Assembly: GCA_030374765.1 (NCBI GenBank)
Contig: JARGXX010000115.1
Span: 1,217,501-1,281,500 of the forward strand
Direction of reading: 5' to 3'
Length of the DNA: 64,000 nt
Source: Agarophyton chilense
Lineage: Eukaryota; Rhodophyta; Florideophyceae; Gracilariales; Gracilariaceae
This document shows, in pieces, positions 53,023 to 62,501 of the stretch. The position numbers were made by a program, and so were the translations under genes. Below the pieces are notes generated by a model. It was not told the origin of the DNA. It saw only the letters and a list, made by a program, of their open reading frames with translations, and did no database searches. Each line of letters starts with the position of its first letter. The first letter of the stretch is position 1.

Positions 53023-53365
53023 TCTCATCAGCACTTGGGATTGGTTGATGATGTGACAAAAGATTTGATACATCTAAGTTTCTCTCTACACCACTCTATC
53101 TCCGAGAATAAGTGAAGAGCGTATCGAGACTAAATTGTACCATAATCTGATGAGCAATACCGAGCTCAGTCGAGTTTTGCTGTGGTAGAAATTGCTCCTT
53201 TGCTCAAAGGCAACAACAATGTAAAACCCCATACACATGCCATTCAGCAAAAGGAAGGGGTGAACAATGTCAAAGACGGATCTAAATTTCGGGCGTCGAT
53301 TTATCATCAGAAGCAATAGCTAGGGTAGAGAAATTATTGCTCCATCTGAGGATGACAATCTGCAT

Positions 53366-54499
53366 TCACCCCAGCATAGTTCCAACCCCGTTGCATGTTT
53401 CGCAAAACACCCCGCCAGCACCAAAACAAGATTCACATCTGGAATTTGGAATTCCAGCAGCCACACATCTGGGGCATGCCATCAACCCCGTACCTTTACA
53501 GAGCGAGCACTTTGTCCCCGCTTTCTTCTTGGCTTTCGAAATGCAGCTGGCTTTGCCGTTCGCCTTAGGCCGTGGATGGGAGAGCCGAGATACTCGCTCG
53601 TCGGCCACAGATTGTTTCGATGGATTTCCATCACGCCTTTGATTGGCTCTGAGCTGGCGCTTTTCGGTATTGCTTTTCATTCTTTTTGCGACCGACTCAG
53701 GAGGTTCTTCTAGTCTGGCAACTCGATTGAGTATTCTGTCCACATGGGCTGCCTCAAGCTCATCAAACGCACTTCTATTTCGCAAACGCTTTTCTGGTTG
53801 ATTTGTAACAGATGTGATCAATCTAGATTCCATCGCCTTTTCTCTCAGCTGGTCAAGTGCTTCCTCCTGCACCGGGGGCTTCTCGGGCTTTTCGGGCTTT
53901 CTCTGTTTGGCTTTTTCAGACATAGCACGAGAAATTTTCGCGCGGCTTTCAGCGGAACGCTTGCGACCGTACATCGGATTTTGCGGGCCTTCAAAGCGAC
54001 GTCGGAGGGACTCGCGATGCTCAGCAGACTTTCGGCGACCCTTGAGGGCATCTGATATTTTCTTGCGCGTTTCGGGAGGCATAGGTAGTCGCTTTTTTCG
54101 CTCACATATCGCTGATTCTTCACTCTTCGGAGCTGGATTGTTGTGTGCCCCTTTTTGTATCTTCTTTTGACCAGCGGTTATGGTCCAGAAGAGTGGACTA
54201 GAGCCCACCTTCGGGCGCTGCTTGCATATTAAGGGCCGGGCATCGGGATGTGTCAGTAGTGGCTTTGACAGTGTTACGAAGGTCGCCTGCATTTGGGCGA
54301 CATTTGCTGCGCACACGAAAGAGCTTTTCGCATTGTGGGTGGCACGGGGAATTAGAAGCCTCTTCTGGGACGAGAATGGTGCGGGGCAGATGAAAGGCAG
54401 ATGAGAGGCAGAGAAACAATGAGGACAACAATTGGAAGGCGAGCTGACCAATTGTGAAAAGCAGTACGGAGAACGCCAAAATAGGCACGATCTCGACAT
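53366..54499 (-). CDS. NUMOD3-motif protein with C-terminal DnaJ/BSD2-like zinc finger, probably plastid
   Basis: The 377-residue protein has a Ser/Cys/Phe/Arg-rich N-terminus of about 60 residues resembling a transit peptide. Near residues 140-195 come tandem NUMOD3 motifs (PPETRKKISDALKGRRKS, GPQNPMYGRKRSAESRAKIS). These helical DNA-binding units are best known from homing endonucleases. A charged helical linker follows, and the last 50 residues form a DnaJ-type zinc finger (CSLCKGTG...CPRC...CESCFGAG...CETCNGVG). No nuclease catalytic domain is present. Plants have plastid proteins with NUMOD3 motifs. The zinc finger resembles the BSD2 chaperone type. Start is the first ATG (54499). It diverges from the FIST gene across 98 bp. 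Confidence 0.82.
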   Translation of the reverse strand: MSRSCLFWRSPYCFSQLVSSPSNCCPHCFSASHLPFICPAPFSSQKRLLIPRATHNAKSSFVCAANVAQMQATFVTLSKPLLTHPDARPLICKQRPKVGSSPLFWTITAGQKKIQKGAHNNPAPKSEESAICERKKRLPMPPETRKKISDALKGRRKSAEHRESLRRRFEGPQNPMYGRKRSAESRAKISRAMSEKAKQRKPEKPEKPPVQEEALDQLREKAMESRLITSVTNQPEKRLRNRSAFDELEAAHVDRILNRVARLEEPPESVAKRMKSNTEKRQLRANQRRDGNPSKQSVADERVSRLSHPRPKANGKASCISKAKKKAGTKCSLCKGTGLMACPRCVAAGIPNSRCESCFGAGGVFCETCNGVGTMLG

Positions 54500-54597
54500 G
54501 GCCACGTGCGCACAGTGCACGTTGCACGTCTTGTCGCACTGCAGTGTGGAAGTGTGCAGATTTCGTATCTCCGTCTTCGTCTTCACCGTAACGAATC
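54500..54597. promoter_or_regulatory. 98-bp divergent promoter NUMOD3 protein / FIST protein
   Basis: Only 98 bp lie between two divergent start codons of plastid-type proteins, so regulation is very likely shared. No TATA box is obvious. Confidence 0.6.
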
Positions 54598-56181
54598 ATG
54601 TTTCCAGCTTTCGTTCCGCACATCCCTCTTCTAACTGGTGTGAAATGTTCGTCGCGCTCGCTGCGATGCCGTTCGCCGCGAAGAGTCCCTTGCTATGTCC
54701 GTCGTAAGCGCTTGCGCTGTGCCGCTCAGTCGAACCCGCAATCCGCAAAGGAGGAAGCACCGCAGCTCGCCTTCTCTACTGCCGCGTCATCTGCTACAAA
54801 ATTAAATTCCGCCTTGACCGAGGCAGCATCTCGTGCGCTATCTAAGCTGGGTCCAGGAGGCCCCCCGAATCTCGCCTTCGTCTTCGTTTCGGTGCGCTAC
54901 AGTCTATCAAACATCGGACCGTCTGGCCGCGACTCGCTTGACTTGGTGGTGCCGCGTCTTCGCTCCTTGGTTCCAGAACTGAAGGCAGTCCTAGGATGCA
55001 CATCTGACGGGGTTATCGGCACTGGTCCGTTGAGCGATGTTGTTGAGCTACAAAATGTGCCTTCCGTTTCGATTACGCTCGCACGTCTTCCGAACGTGAG
55101 AATAACTCCATTCCATGTAATGCCCGATGATTTGCCTAATCCGGATGCCAGACAAACTAAATGGAGACAGCTTGTTTCGAACCCAGACGAAACGAACAAC
55201 CCCCCTGCGTTCATTGTGCTCTCTGATCCAAGTTTTGCTGAAAAGGGAGAGCTCGATACATTCTTATCTGGAGTAAAATTCGCGTATCCTGGAAGCTGCG
55301 TTGTTGGTTCTCTAGCCTCTGCCGCCGCTGCTTTTGCTCAAGGACATATGTTTTGTACGTTGCCCAGAGACGTCCTTTCGCCACATTCTTCCTCACTAAG
55401 AGACTCTGGCTTGGTAGGTATCGCGCTAACGGGTGATATTGAGCTGGACTGTCTTGTCTCTGAGAGTTGTAGGCCTATAGGACCTCTTTACGAAGTTCGC
55501 AAAGTCTCCAGTGGAATCGTTAATGAGATGGAGCTGGTTGGGCGCCCATCCACTCTAATGTCAGCAATGTCTCATCTGAAGAGTCTGATATCGTATGCAA
55601 CACCGCAAGAAAAAGTTATGATGCAGGATTATCTACACGTGGGCATCGCCATCGAATCGGTTGCCAATTCAGACACCGATTCCGAATCTTATCTCATTCG
55701 ACATGTGCGAGGGGTCGATCTAGATGGCGGTGGTATTGCAGTCGCCCACAACATCCGCGCAGGTCAACGCATTCGCTTCTTTTTGCAAGAACGCGAAGCA
55801 GCGGAAAAGGCCCTGGACTCTAACATCCAAAGATACAAGCGTTCGGAACTGGCCAATTCTTTGGTTGGGTACAGCAATCCACCTTTTGGAGCGATGGTTT
55901 TCGTTGACAACAGTCGAGGCCGGGCTCTCTTCCGAGAGCCATGCACGGAGACCAGAAATCTGACTGAGTTTGCCACGGGAGTGCCAATAGCCGGATGTTT
56001 CGCTGGTGGACAGATTGGTCCGTGCGAGTCTGGTGTCGGAAACAAGAACATGCCTTCCGTAATTCATCATGCTGCAAATCTTATCGCCCTTGTTCGAAGG
56101 AGAAGTGGTATCTCGCCTACAGAGCCCGTCGACAGCCCCTCCACTTCAGCGGCTGATCTCGACGAAAGCGCAGAGAAGTAG
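54598..56181 (+). CDS. FIST (N+C) domain protein, plastid-targeted
   Basis: The 527-residue product starts with about 45 residues rich in Arg/Ser/Cys (RSLRCRSPRRVPCYVRRKRL), a typical transit peptide. A FIST_N domain follows (about 85-300: LAFVFVSVRYS, LKAVLGCTSDGVIG, VGSLASAA), then FIST_C (about 315-495: CRPIGPLYEVRKVSSGIV, IAVAHNIRAGQRIRFFLQERE, CFAGGQIGPCESGVG). FIST proteins are intracellular sensors thought to bind small ligands such as amino acids. In cyanobacteria and algae stand-alone forms occur without a signalling output, as here. The DGVIG and AGGQIGP family motifs are intact. The divergent partner is the NUMOD3/zinc-finger gene. Confidence 0.92.
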   Translation: MFPAFVPHIPLLTGVKCSSRSLRCRSPRRVPCYVRRKRLRCAAQSNPQSAKEEAPQLAFSTAASSATKLNSALTEAASRALSKLGPGGPPNLAFVFVSVRYSLSNIGPSGRDSLDLVVPRLRSLVPELKAVLGCTSDGVIGTGPLSDVVELQNVPSVSITLARLPNVRITPFHVMPDDLPNPDARQTKWRQLVSNPDETNNPPAFIVLSDPSFAEKGELDTFLSGVKFAYPGSCVVGSLASAAAAFAQGHMFCTLPRDVLSPHSSSLRDSGLVGIALTGDIELDCLVSESCRPIGPLYEVRKVSSGIVNEMELVGRPSTLMSAMSHLKSLISYATPQEKVMMQDYLHVGIAIESVANSDTDSESYLIRHVRGVDLDGGGIAVAHNIRAGQRIRFFLQEREAAEKALDSNIQRYKRSELANSLVGYSNPPFGAMVFVDNSRGRALFREPCTETRNLTEFATGVPIAGCFAGGQIGPCESGVGNKNMPSVIHHAANLIALVRRRSGISPTEPVDSPSTSAADLDESAEK

Positions 56182-56608
56182 TTTAGTCTACACATCAGGT
56201 ATGGGACGGCATGGATTGTGTCATCAGTGAGAGGTTAAGTTTGCCTGGTTTTTTTGTAGGATCTTTTGTCTGGGCTACCCCAAACCCTTCTAACATTAGT
56301 GTCACAATAGTCGTCACCACACATTCAGAACTAACAGTCCTTAAAACATATGCAAGCCAACTGTTCTCTAAGAGAATTTGATGCATACCAGAGTCATGAT
56401 TTGCGCAGGTTTACGCGAAGCTGGAGCACATAGCGGAAAACGGAACACTGTCAGAGAACCGGTATTCTACAACATCGCCCAATCTTGCAATTAATCGACC
56501 ATGTTGGTTCAGGTCCAAAGCAACGTATTGCTTTAAAATGAAGTTGTATTATGTAGGTTATGAACATCACACGAGAAAGGGATTTCCGAAGTGCCCAGTA
56601 CATATCTC
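56182..56608. other. convergent intergenic region
   Basis: About 430 bp with the 3' flanks of the FIST and PRMT5 genes. Nothing else seen. Confidence 0.5.
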
Positions 56609-58537
56609 TCAAATCCGCAAACCAATCGAGTATGACCGCCCGTTAGGATTGTGAATTGGTGTGACGCCGGGGTCACTCACACACCACTCATACCAAACCT
56701 TGGCACTAGATACACACCTCCAGAAATGAATAGTAATTGTCTTACCTCCCTGAACATAGAGAGGGTTTGCAATGGGAATGTACATCGGGAACCATGAGAA
56801 CATTCCGTCTGTAAAAGTTGGTGGGTTAATGGAAAGCTTAATACTCTTGTACAGCACGGTTTCGAAATAACCGGCAAAACCGTGAACGACATTTGTCTCC
56901 GACATTGTGAACTGCAGCTTGGCATATCGTGAGTTATCGATAACCTCATCCCTGTTTGGATGAGAAAATGTAAAAACCGGCTGGGTTTCAGAAATCAATT
57001 TCCCTCTATGAATCTTGACAACATAAGGGGTTTCCATTTCTTTCAATGAGTCGCCAAGTGCTCTAACTTCATTGTGCAGTTTGGTTGACGATAGCGGCGC
57101 AAGAAAGCTTGTGTACTGGGACGGTATTGACACGCCACCTTCCTTCAACAAGCGATTAGCGCCGTCAAGGCATTCAGGTGAAAGCTCGTTATCGCCAAAT
57201 GATCCAAGAAGTTCAGAAACCAAAATATCAGCTTGCAATGAGCTCTCCATATTTCGCATGTCTCTGGCCACAACAGTAACATCTTCCCATCCAGGCTCCT
57301 TCCTCATGTTCCGCAAGGTGACAATAGCATTCGGATTCTTTTCAACAGCAATGACTCTAACTTGAACTCCCACAGCCTCTGCCGCTCGCAAACTACTCCT
57401 TACTAGCGGACCCCTGCCGGCACCAACGACCATGATGACTGGCTTTTCTTTTCCATAGTCGTGATCTTCTAAACACTGTCGAATGGCTTCTTCGTAAGCA
57501 GCGTATTTGACCGGATCCTTTTCAAATGTTTCGTACGTCTGACTCCCAAGGTTGTTGGCAAGTGGTTGTAGAGGAGACTGAAGGTAATCATAGTAGGGAG
57601 CTTCAACTGTTTCTGCCTCGCTGGTACCTGGCATCTTGCCGAACAGATGTGCAAGGTACTGCACAAAAGGTCGGTAACCATCACCACCCTTTACCTTGTG
57701 GGCTCGGCCGGTTAATGCGAAGAATGGGGTCATTCGAAACATCATCTTAATGAAGTCCTGGTGCCTTCGCGATAGCACTGGATAGCCTACCTTGTTGGTG
57801 ACATAGGATGATGTAGATAACAAAACAAGCTTGACAGGTTCTGCAACCCATCGTTCCAGAACGGGACGTGGTGGTAATTCGGCAGTGAGCTCAAGTGCAA
57901 CACCGAGGTGCGGATGCTCGCCGCAAAAAGTGCGTATTGTATTCCAGACCTCCCAAGGTTCCATATCAGTGGGAAGGGGGGCGCTTTCATCCGCTTCGAA
58001 CGGAGGCACTTTTCCTGGAAGGTCAAGAACAGGTAGACGAATCCAGAGTTGAAGCATGGGCGACTGGATCAATGCAGTAGATAAACAACGGGCCAAATTG
58101 GCCACGCCTTGCGCGCCGCCGTTGGGAGGAGGTATGAGTAGCCCCTTGAGCGAAAGGTGAGTGGCAAAAGCGATCTCCTCAAAGAAGGCAGCCTCGCTGG
58201 CGGCGCGTAGCATGGGGTTTGGGCTGTCGAGACGAATCCATGGAGAGAGCTTGGCCACAACGCCAGCCATCCATTCGCCAGACGTGAGCTCTAAATCGGA
58301 GCGAGTGAGTGGGTCATCGCGCACAATTGGCGGAGGTGCGGCCGAGAAGACAGAGGACTTTGAAGTGGTGGAGTGATCGATGTTGACACGCTCATAGCGG
58401 GGATGGACGAGGGGGGCTATGACGAAATCACAGCCAGACGAGTCAGCAATTTCGAGCGAATCGCGCAAACGAGGGACGGAGACGCAGTCCAAACCGATGT
58501 TGAGCTGCTGCCCAGTCTGCGGGTGCGTGACGACCAT
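56609..58537 (-). CDS. PRMT5: type II protein arginine methyltransferase PRMT5
   Basis: The 642-residue model has the PRMT5 layout: N-terminal TIM-barrel (GLDCVSVPRLRDSLE, FVIAPLVHPRYER), a linker with YYDYLQSPLQPL (the Phe/Tyr region specific to symmetric dimethylation), then the Rossmann core with VIMVVGAGRGPLVR and the double-Glu loop SELLGSFGDNELSPECLD, and a C-terminal beta-barrel ending NPNGRSYSIGLRI. The enzyme symmetrically dimethylates arginines in histones and Sm proteins. An in-frame ATG at 58717 would add 60 Ser/Pro-rich residues. Family alignment starts right after the ATG at 58537, which gives the usual length. Intronless, convergent with the FIST gene. Confidence 0.93.
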   Translation of the reverse strand: MVVTHPQTGQQLNIGLDCVSVPRLRDSLEIADSSGCDFVIAPLVHPRYERVNIDHSTTSKSSVFSAAPPPIVRDDPLTRSDLELTSGEWMAGVVAKLSPWIRLDSPNPMLRAASEAAFFEEIAFATHLSLKGLLIPPPNGGAQGVANLARCLSTALIQSPMLQLWIRLPVLDLPGKVPPFEADESAPLPTDMEPWEVWNTIRTFCGEHPHLGVALELTAELPPRPVLERWVAEPVKLVLLSTSSYVTNKVGYPVLSRRHQDFIKMMFRMTPFFALTGRAHKVKGGDGYRPFVQYLAHLFGKMPGTSEAETVEAPYYDYLQSPLQPLANNLGSQTYETFEKDPVKYAAYEEAIRQCLEDHDYGKEKPVIMVVGAGRGPLVRSSLRAAEAVGVQVRVIAVEKNPNAIVTLRNMRKEPGWEDVTVVARDMRNMESSLQADILVSELLGSFGDNELSPECLDGANRLLKEGGVSIPSQYTSFLAPLSSTKLHNEVRALGDSLKEMETPYVVKIHRGKLISETQPVFTFSHPNRDEVIDNSRYAKLQFTMSETNVVHGFAGYFETVLYKSIKLSINPPTFTDGMFSWFPMYIPIANPLYVQGGKTITIHFWRCVSSAKVWYEWCVSDPGVTPIHNPNGRSYSIGLRI

Positions 58538-59164
58538 GCTGGCTGGTGGCGTGGGGGATAGAGAGAGAGGGGCGATAGTATGGGTGCCACGGGCGAGGAT
58601 GGGGCCAGACAAAGCGCGGGAACGGATCAAAGCCGGTAGAGCTCCTGATGACTCTGGCTCTGCTGTCTGCAGGTGCAGACTCTGCACGCTGTCAGTGCAC
58701 GTGCCACGTACCTGCATGGCCAATATGCCAACGTGTGTGACGTGGCGATCTTGCTCTGTTGCCGCGCAGGCGGCAGCAGCTCAAACATGGCAACCTTTGT
58801 AGAAATGATACCTACTAGATACTGTATGTTGGAATCGAGGGGCCGGAGCCTCCCTCGTGCACTTGCTGTGTGCACACGTAATGATGCGTGTGTCGTGCTG
58901 TGCCTTCATGGAAGGTCAACACTGTAAGATAGATACAGTTGGCAAGCGCCAATGGGGACGCCGTGTTGAAGGGCGGCCTCGCTAAGGGCGTCTATACACG
59001 ACGGTCTGAGCTGAGCTTGGGAGAGCGCCCGTGGCACAGAGCAGCGTTGCCTCTTCTCTACTTCCGCATCCTAGCTCGCCTCGTCGTTTGCTCGCAAGCC
59101 GCGCTGCTTCACACACCCTCGTCGCCCTCAGGCCGCCCGCAAGCCGCCCACAAGCCGTCTGCAC
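58538..59164. promoter_or_regulatory. divergent promoter region PRMT5 / CUE-TULIP
   Basis: About 630 bp between divergent starts. An N-terminal extension of PRMT5 could use up to 58717. No separate gene is seen. Confidence 0.4.
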
Positions 59165-60220
59165 ATGTCGCGCCAAGCTCAGTCGCCGCCGCCGTCAGCG
59201 CGTTTCACGCTGCATGACGATGACGAACTCGGCCACTTTGTCGAGCTTGACGAGTCCCATGAATATCACGCTACCTCGTGCCCCGTGTCTCCGCCCGCGC
59301 CGTCGGCTTTTTCCTCTCAGGCCCACGCCGCGCCTAGTTCCGCCGACACGGATGTTCACGCTGCTCTGCTCAAAAAGCTTGTTGCCAGATACCCGTCGTT
59401 GGACCTGGACGCCCTCAACTCACTTCTGATTGCCTGTCATGATGATATTGACGCCGCTAGTGCGCTCGTTGATGCAGACAGTTCCGTGTCATCGGCCGAC
59501 GATGCTGCGCTCGCGGCTTCGCTTCAGCAGCGAGAGAATCGTGCCGTTGCTCGGCGTCATCGCAGCAACGGCGCTTTCTTCGCGCTGGAACAACCGCAAA
59601 TGGAAAACTTGGTAACCACGCTCAGGGATATAGTTGTCCCTGCTCTGCATGCTCACTTTGAGGAGTTGGTGCTTCCAGATACAAACAACCAGACGGCTTC
59701 CATTGCATACAGCTTGAAACATTTGCAGGTTACGGCCCTATCACTACCAAAAGTTACCGTTCGTCCCGCTCCTGATCGAAAGTTTGTTTTCGTCAACGTC
59801 TTAGATGCTCAGCTTGAATTGCACCTCGGTCAATGGCAGTACGAAGGCCAAGGAATCGTTCCAATCAAGGACGAGGGTCAAGCGCACTTTTCAGTCCAAG
59901 GGCTCAACATACTTCTCAAGTTGCAGCCACGTTGGTCCTACAATGGAGGGTCGAGAATAGTTGTTACTGATTGTCAAGTCACAGTTGACGGTGTAGTACG
60001 CTTCAAAACCTACGCTGCGGGAGCAAACTGGGCCTATAATGCTGTCGCACTTGTGCTCAAACCATTGGTTTTATCCTATGTTAAGGAGGCTGTCGCAGAT
60101 AATGTTACTCGCGCGCTCTCGTTGTATCTAAGGGAATGGTCGTGCTCTGCACCTCTAGATACCTCCCGTGCGTCTAGGGCAACCAGTGCGCCGCAAGCTC
60201 CAGTAACTGCGGCCGAATAA
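59165..60220 (+). CDS. CUE domain plus TULIP (BPI/SMP-like) lipid-binding protein
   Basis: The 351-residue protein joins a ubiquitin-binding CUE-like helix bundle (about 62-105: VHAALLKKLVARYPSLDLDALNSLLIACHDDIDAA) to a C-terminal domain (about 140-325) with the look of a TULIP lipid-binding fold. That domain alternates amphipathic beta-strands (SIAYSLKHLQVTALSLPKV, FVFVNVLDAQLELHLGQW, AHFSVQGLNILLKL, GGSRIVVTDCQVTVDG) and ends with a long amphipathic helix. No signal peptide or membrane segment is seen, so it is probably cytosolic. TULIP proteins carry lipids in a hydrophobic groove, and CUE domains bind mono-ubiquitin. I know of no standard protein with both. The TULIP call is by strand pattern and is less firm than the CUE call. 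Intronless. Confidence 0.75.
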   Translation: MSRQAQSPPPSARFTLHDDDELGHFVELDESHEYHATSCPVSPPAPSAFSSQAHAAPSSADTDVHAALLKKLVARYPSLDLDALNSLLIACHDDIDAASALVDADSSVSSADDAALAASLQQRENRAVARRHRSNGAFFALEQPQMENLVTTLRDIVVPALHAHFEELVLPDTNNQTASIAYSLKHLQVTALSLPKVTVRPAPDRKFVFVNVLDAQLELHLGQWQYEGQGIVPIKDEGQAHFSVQGLNILLKLQPRWSYNGGSRIVVTDCQVTVDGVVRFKTYAAGANWAYNAVALVLKPLVLSYVKEAVADNVTRALSLYLREWSCSAPLDTSRASRATSAPQAPVTAAE

Positions 60221-60349
60221 CCCAAATATTACTTTGCACTCTCCTCGCTTTCTTCATATACGTGTTTCGAGTTACATTAAGTCTAAATAGTCATCTATTG
60301 TACAACAGCATCATCTCTAGCGACGTTCGCGGATAAAATCGAGGCACGC

Positions 60350-61156
60350 TTACCAACTTTTACAACTGTTTTCCGGTGATTTGTTGCCACTGTACAGGAA
60401 CGGACCCATGCCAAGAGGTGTTAAGCGCTCTTGTGTTTCTACATGCAATCCAGCCTCTTCGAGCATCACGATGAACTGTTCAACCTCTGGAAATCTCTGC
60501 ATTGAATCGCTCAGATATTGATATGCACCGCGATTACCAGAGAAAAAGCCTGCTACCTTCGGCATAATCTTAGTGACGAAAATCCGATACACCTTTTCGA
60601 GAAAGCGGTCGCCGTTTGTAAAGCCCACTTCCAATATCACCCATCGTCCGCCCGGTCTGAGAACGCGTCCCATCTCTGCCAGACCTTTCCTGATGTCCTG
60701 AAAATTTCGAACTCCAAAGGCTACAGCTACCGCATCAAAACTTTCGCTCTCGAACGGCAGTTTTTCAGCAACTCCTTCAACTAATTGCAAGTCTCCAATG
60801 ATTTTTGCAAAACGGTTCGCCTTTTCACGCGCCACTTTGAGCATCTCCGTTGAAGGATCGAGACCCACAACCCGGATCGATCGGTTTCCTGCTACGGAGA
60901 TGGCTAGATCTCCAGTTCCTGTGCTCACGTCCAATACAGATTTCGCTGGTAGAATCTTTCTGATTGCAGAACGTCTCCAACAACCATGAAGTCCCAGCGA
61001 GATTACTTGATTGAGAACATCGTAACGAGCTGCAATTTTGTCGAAAAACTGGCCCGAACCGAGAACAACGTGGGAATCATTTTCTACCTCTCGACAAGAC
61101 GCGCTGCACACCAGCGCCGTCAACACGACCACCATAGTTGCTTGAATAACTTGCAT
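60350..61156 (-). CDS. UbiE/MenG-family quinone C-methyltransferase
   Basis: The 268-residue protein carries the UbiE signatures: FFDKIAARYDVLNQVISLGLHGCWRR, VLDVSTGTGDLAI (SAM loop), VVGLDPSTEML, EKLPFESESFDAVAVAFGVRNF, RVLRPGGRWVILE and GNRGAYQYLSDSMQRFP. These enzymes C-methylate demethyl-menaquinone, -phylloquinone or -ubiquinone precursors. The N-terminus (MQVIQATMVVVLTALVCSAS) looks like an ER-type signal or hydrophobic anchor rather than the transit peptides of its neighbours. An in-frame TAG 12 nt upstream fixes the start unless there is an upstream exon. The C-terminal motifs recall bacterial menaquinone enzymes more than plant MenG, by eye only. Compartment and substrate remain open. 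Confidence 0.88.
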   Translation of the reverse strand: MQVIQATMVVVLTALVCSASCREVENDSHVVLGSGQFFDKIAARYDVLNQVISLGLHGCWRRSAIRKILPAKSVLDVSTGTGDLAISVAGNRSIRVVGLDPSTEMLKVAREKANRFAKIIGDLQLVEGVAEKLPFESESFDAVAVAFGVRNFQDIRKGLAEMGRVLRPGGRWVILEVGFTNGDRFLEKVYRIFVTKIMPKVAGFFSGNRGAYQYLSDSMQRFPEVEQFIVMLEEAGLHVETQERLTPLGMGPFLYSGNKSPENSCKSW

Positions 61157-61808
61157 TGCCTTTGCTAGAAGAGCCTATTGCACGGGTTTCTGCCGCCCCC
61201 AGTCTTTTCGTGATTGGTTCAGTTTGACAAAACGTCCAAAATACTATCTCGTTCTGAAACGAAATAGTTCTGGTCATATTCAGCTCCGTCGAAAAAGTAG
61301 GTGAAGGAGACGACCGGAAAATGACTATGTCTAAAGGCTGCAGAATTCGTTGCTCATCTTCTCTGAGTTGCTATTAATTTGCGGCTGCTGTGAGTCAGAA
61401 CTCGCTGATCAGTGACGGTTGGAGTGGACACTCACTTTGTATCTATATGTGCTTGCGGCATCTTAAGCAGCGACCACTCTCGGAACACATCTCGCGACAG
61501 CGCATGCCCGAGATGGTCATCTCGTCTTGTAATTGCGCTGTTTACCAATGAGCTTGCGACGCGGCAGGCGATACGATCGATACCTGAAAAAAAAAGTTTA
61601 AAAGTATTTGGTTTTTGAGTGCAATTTTGTTCTAAAATGATTAAGAACGTGGACACGTGGAACTCTTGTAAGGCGGTGATCCTTCGTGTTGCCGACGGCG
61701 ACGGATGGTCTGTTCCAGCTGTAGCCTCTCTTCCCCGTCCCCCCCATGAACGCTACGATCCAGTTCATATCATCACCCTAAAAGCTTTATCTGACACCTC
61801 TGCGAAAC
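61157..61808. promoter_or_regulatory. divergent promoter region UbiE / uL23
   Basis: About 650 bp between divergent genes. It should hold both promoters and the uL23 leader. No separate gene is supported. Confidence 0.4.
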
Positions 61809-62501
61809 ATGAAGCCTGCAGCTAAAGGTATGTGTGCTTCACGCATAGCGTATCCCTTGTAAATGTCGGGGGGCCACTTGAGGCTTGAATCACGCGTTTC
61901 ACACTTGCTGACGAACCAATCCGTGCTTCCTCTTCTGCGATGCGATATCTGCACTATTCTTCGGGAAACGTGAATGACTTCGTTTTTCTTTTTCGGGATT
62001 CCCATCCTCTCGGTTTCTGATACTGCCTCACGCCCCACGTCTACGTGAACTTGGGTCTACATTATGGCTGTGCTAGGTGGTCCGACAAGAGCTGAGAAGG
62101 CCGCGCGCGCCGCAAAGGCCGGCGTGCAAATTGTGAAGGGGAAGAAAGTACGCACGTCTGTGACATTCAGACGTCCAGAAACTCTAAAGCTTCCGCGCGA
62201 TCCGAAGTACCCCCGACGGGCACTAGCGAGAAAGCCTAAACTTGACGATCATCAAGTAATCAAGTACCCGTTGACTACAGAGAGTGCCATAAAACTCATC
62301 GAAGACCACAACACAATCGTCTTTATCGTCGACGTCCGAGCGAACAAACCGAAGATTAAGGCGGCCGTCTCGAAGATGTATGACATCCAAGCGCTCAAGG
62401 TCAACACTCTCGTTCGTCCAGATGGTAAGAAGAAAGCGTATGTTAGACTGACCAAGGAGCACGACGCTCTTGATGTTGCATCGAAGATTGGTGTCATCTA
62501 A
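61809..62501 (+). CDS. RPL23A: large-subunit ribosomal protein uL23 (RPL23A; 2 exons)
   Basis: I join exon 1 (61809-61827, ATG AAG CCT GCA GCT AAA G) to exon 2 (62077-62501) across a 249-nt intron with GTATGT donor and GCTAG acceptor, in phase 1. The product of 147 residues starts [20 protein letters not shown] and continues with [55 protein letters not shown] and [17 protein letters not shown], the uL23 core. It binds 23S/28S rRNA near the peptide-exit tunnel and docks targeting factors. An ATG at 62064 is in frame but would lie inside the intron and replace the Lys/Ala start with MAVL. The basic spliced start is typical, so I prefer it. Core identity is certain; the splice is likely. Confidence 0.93.
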
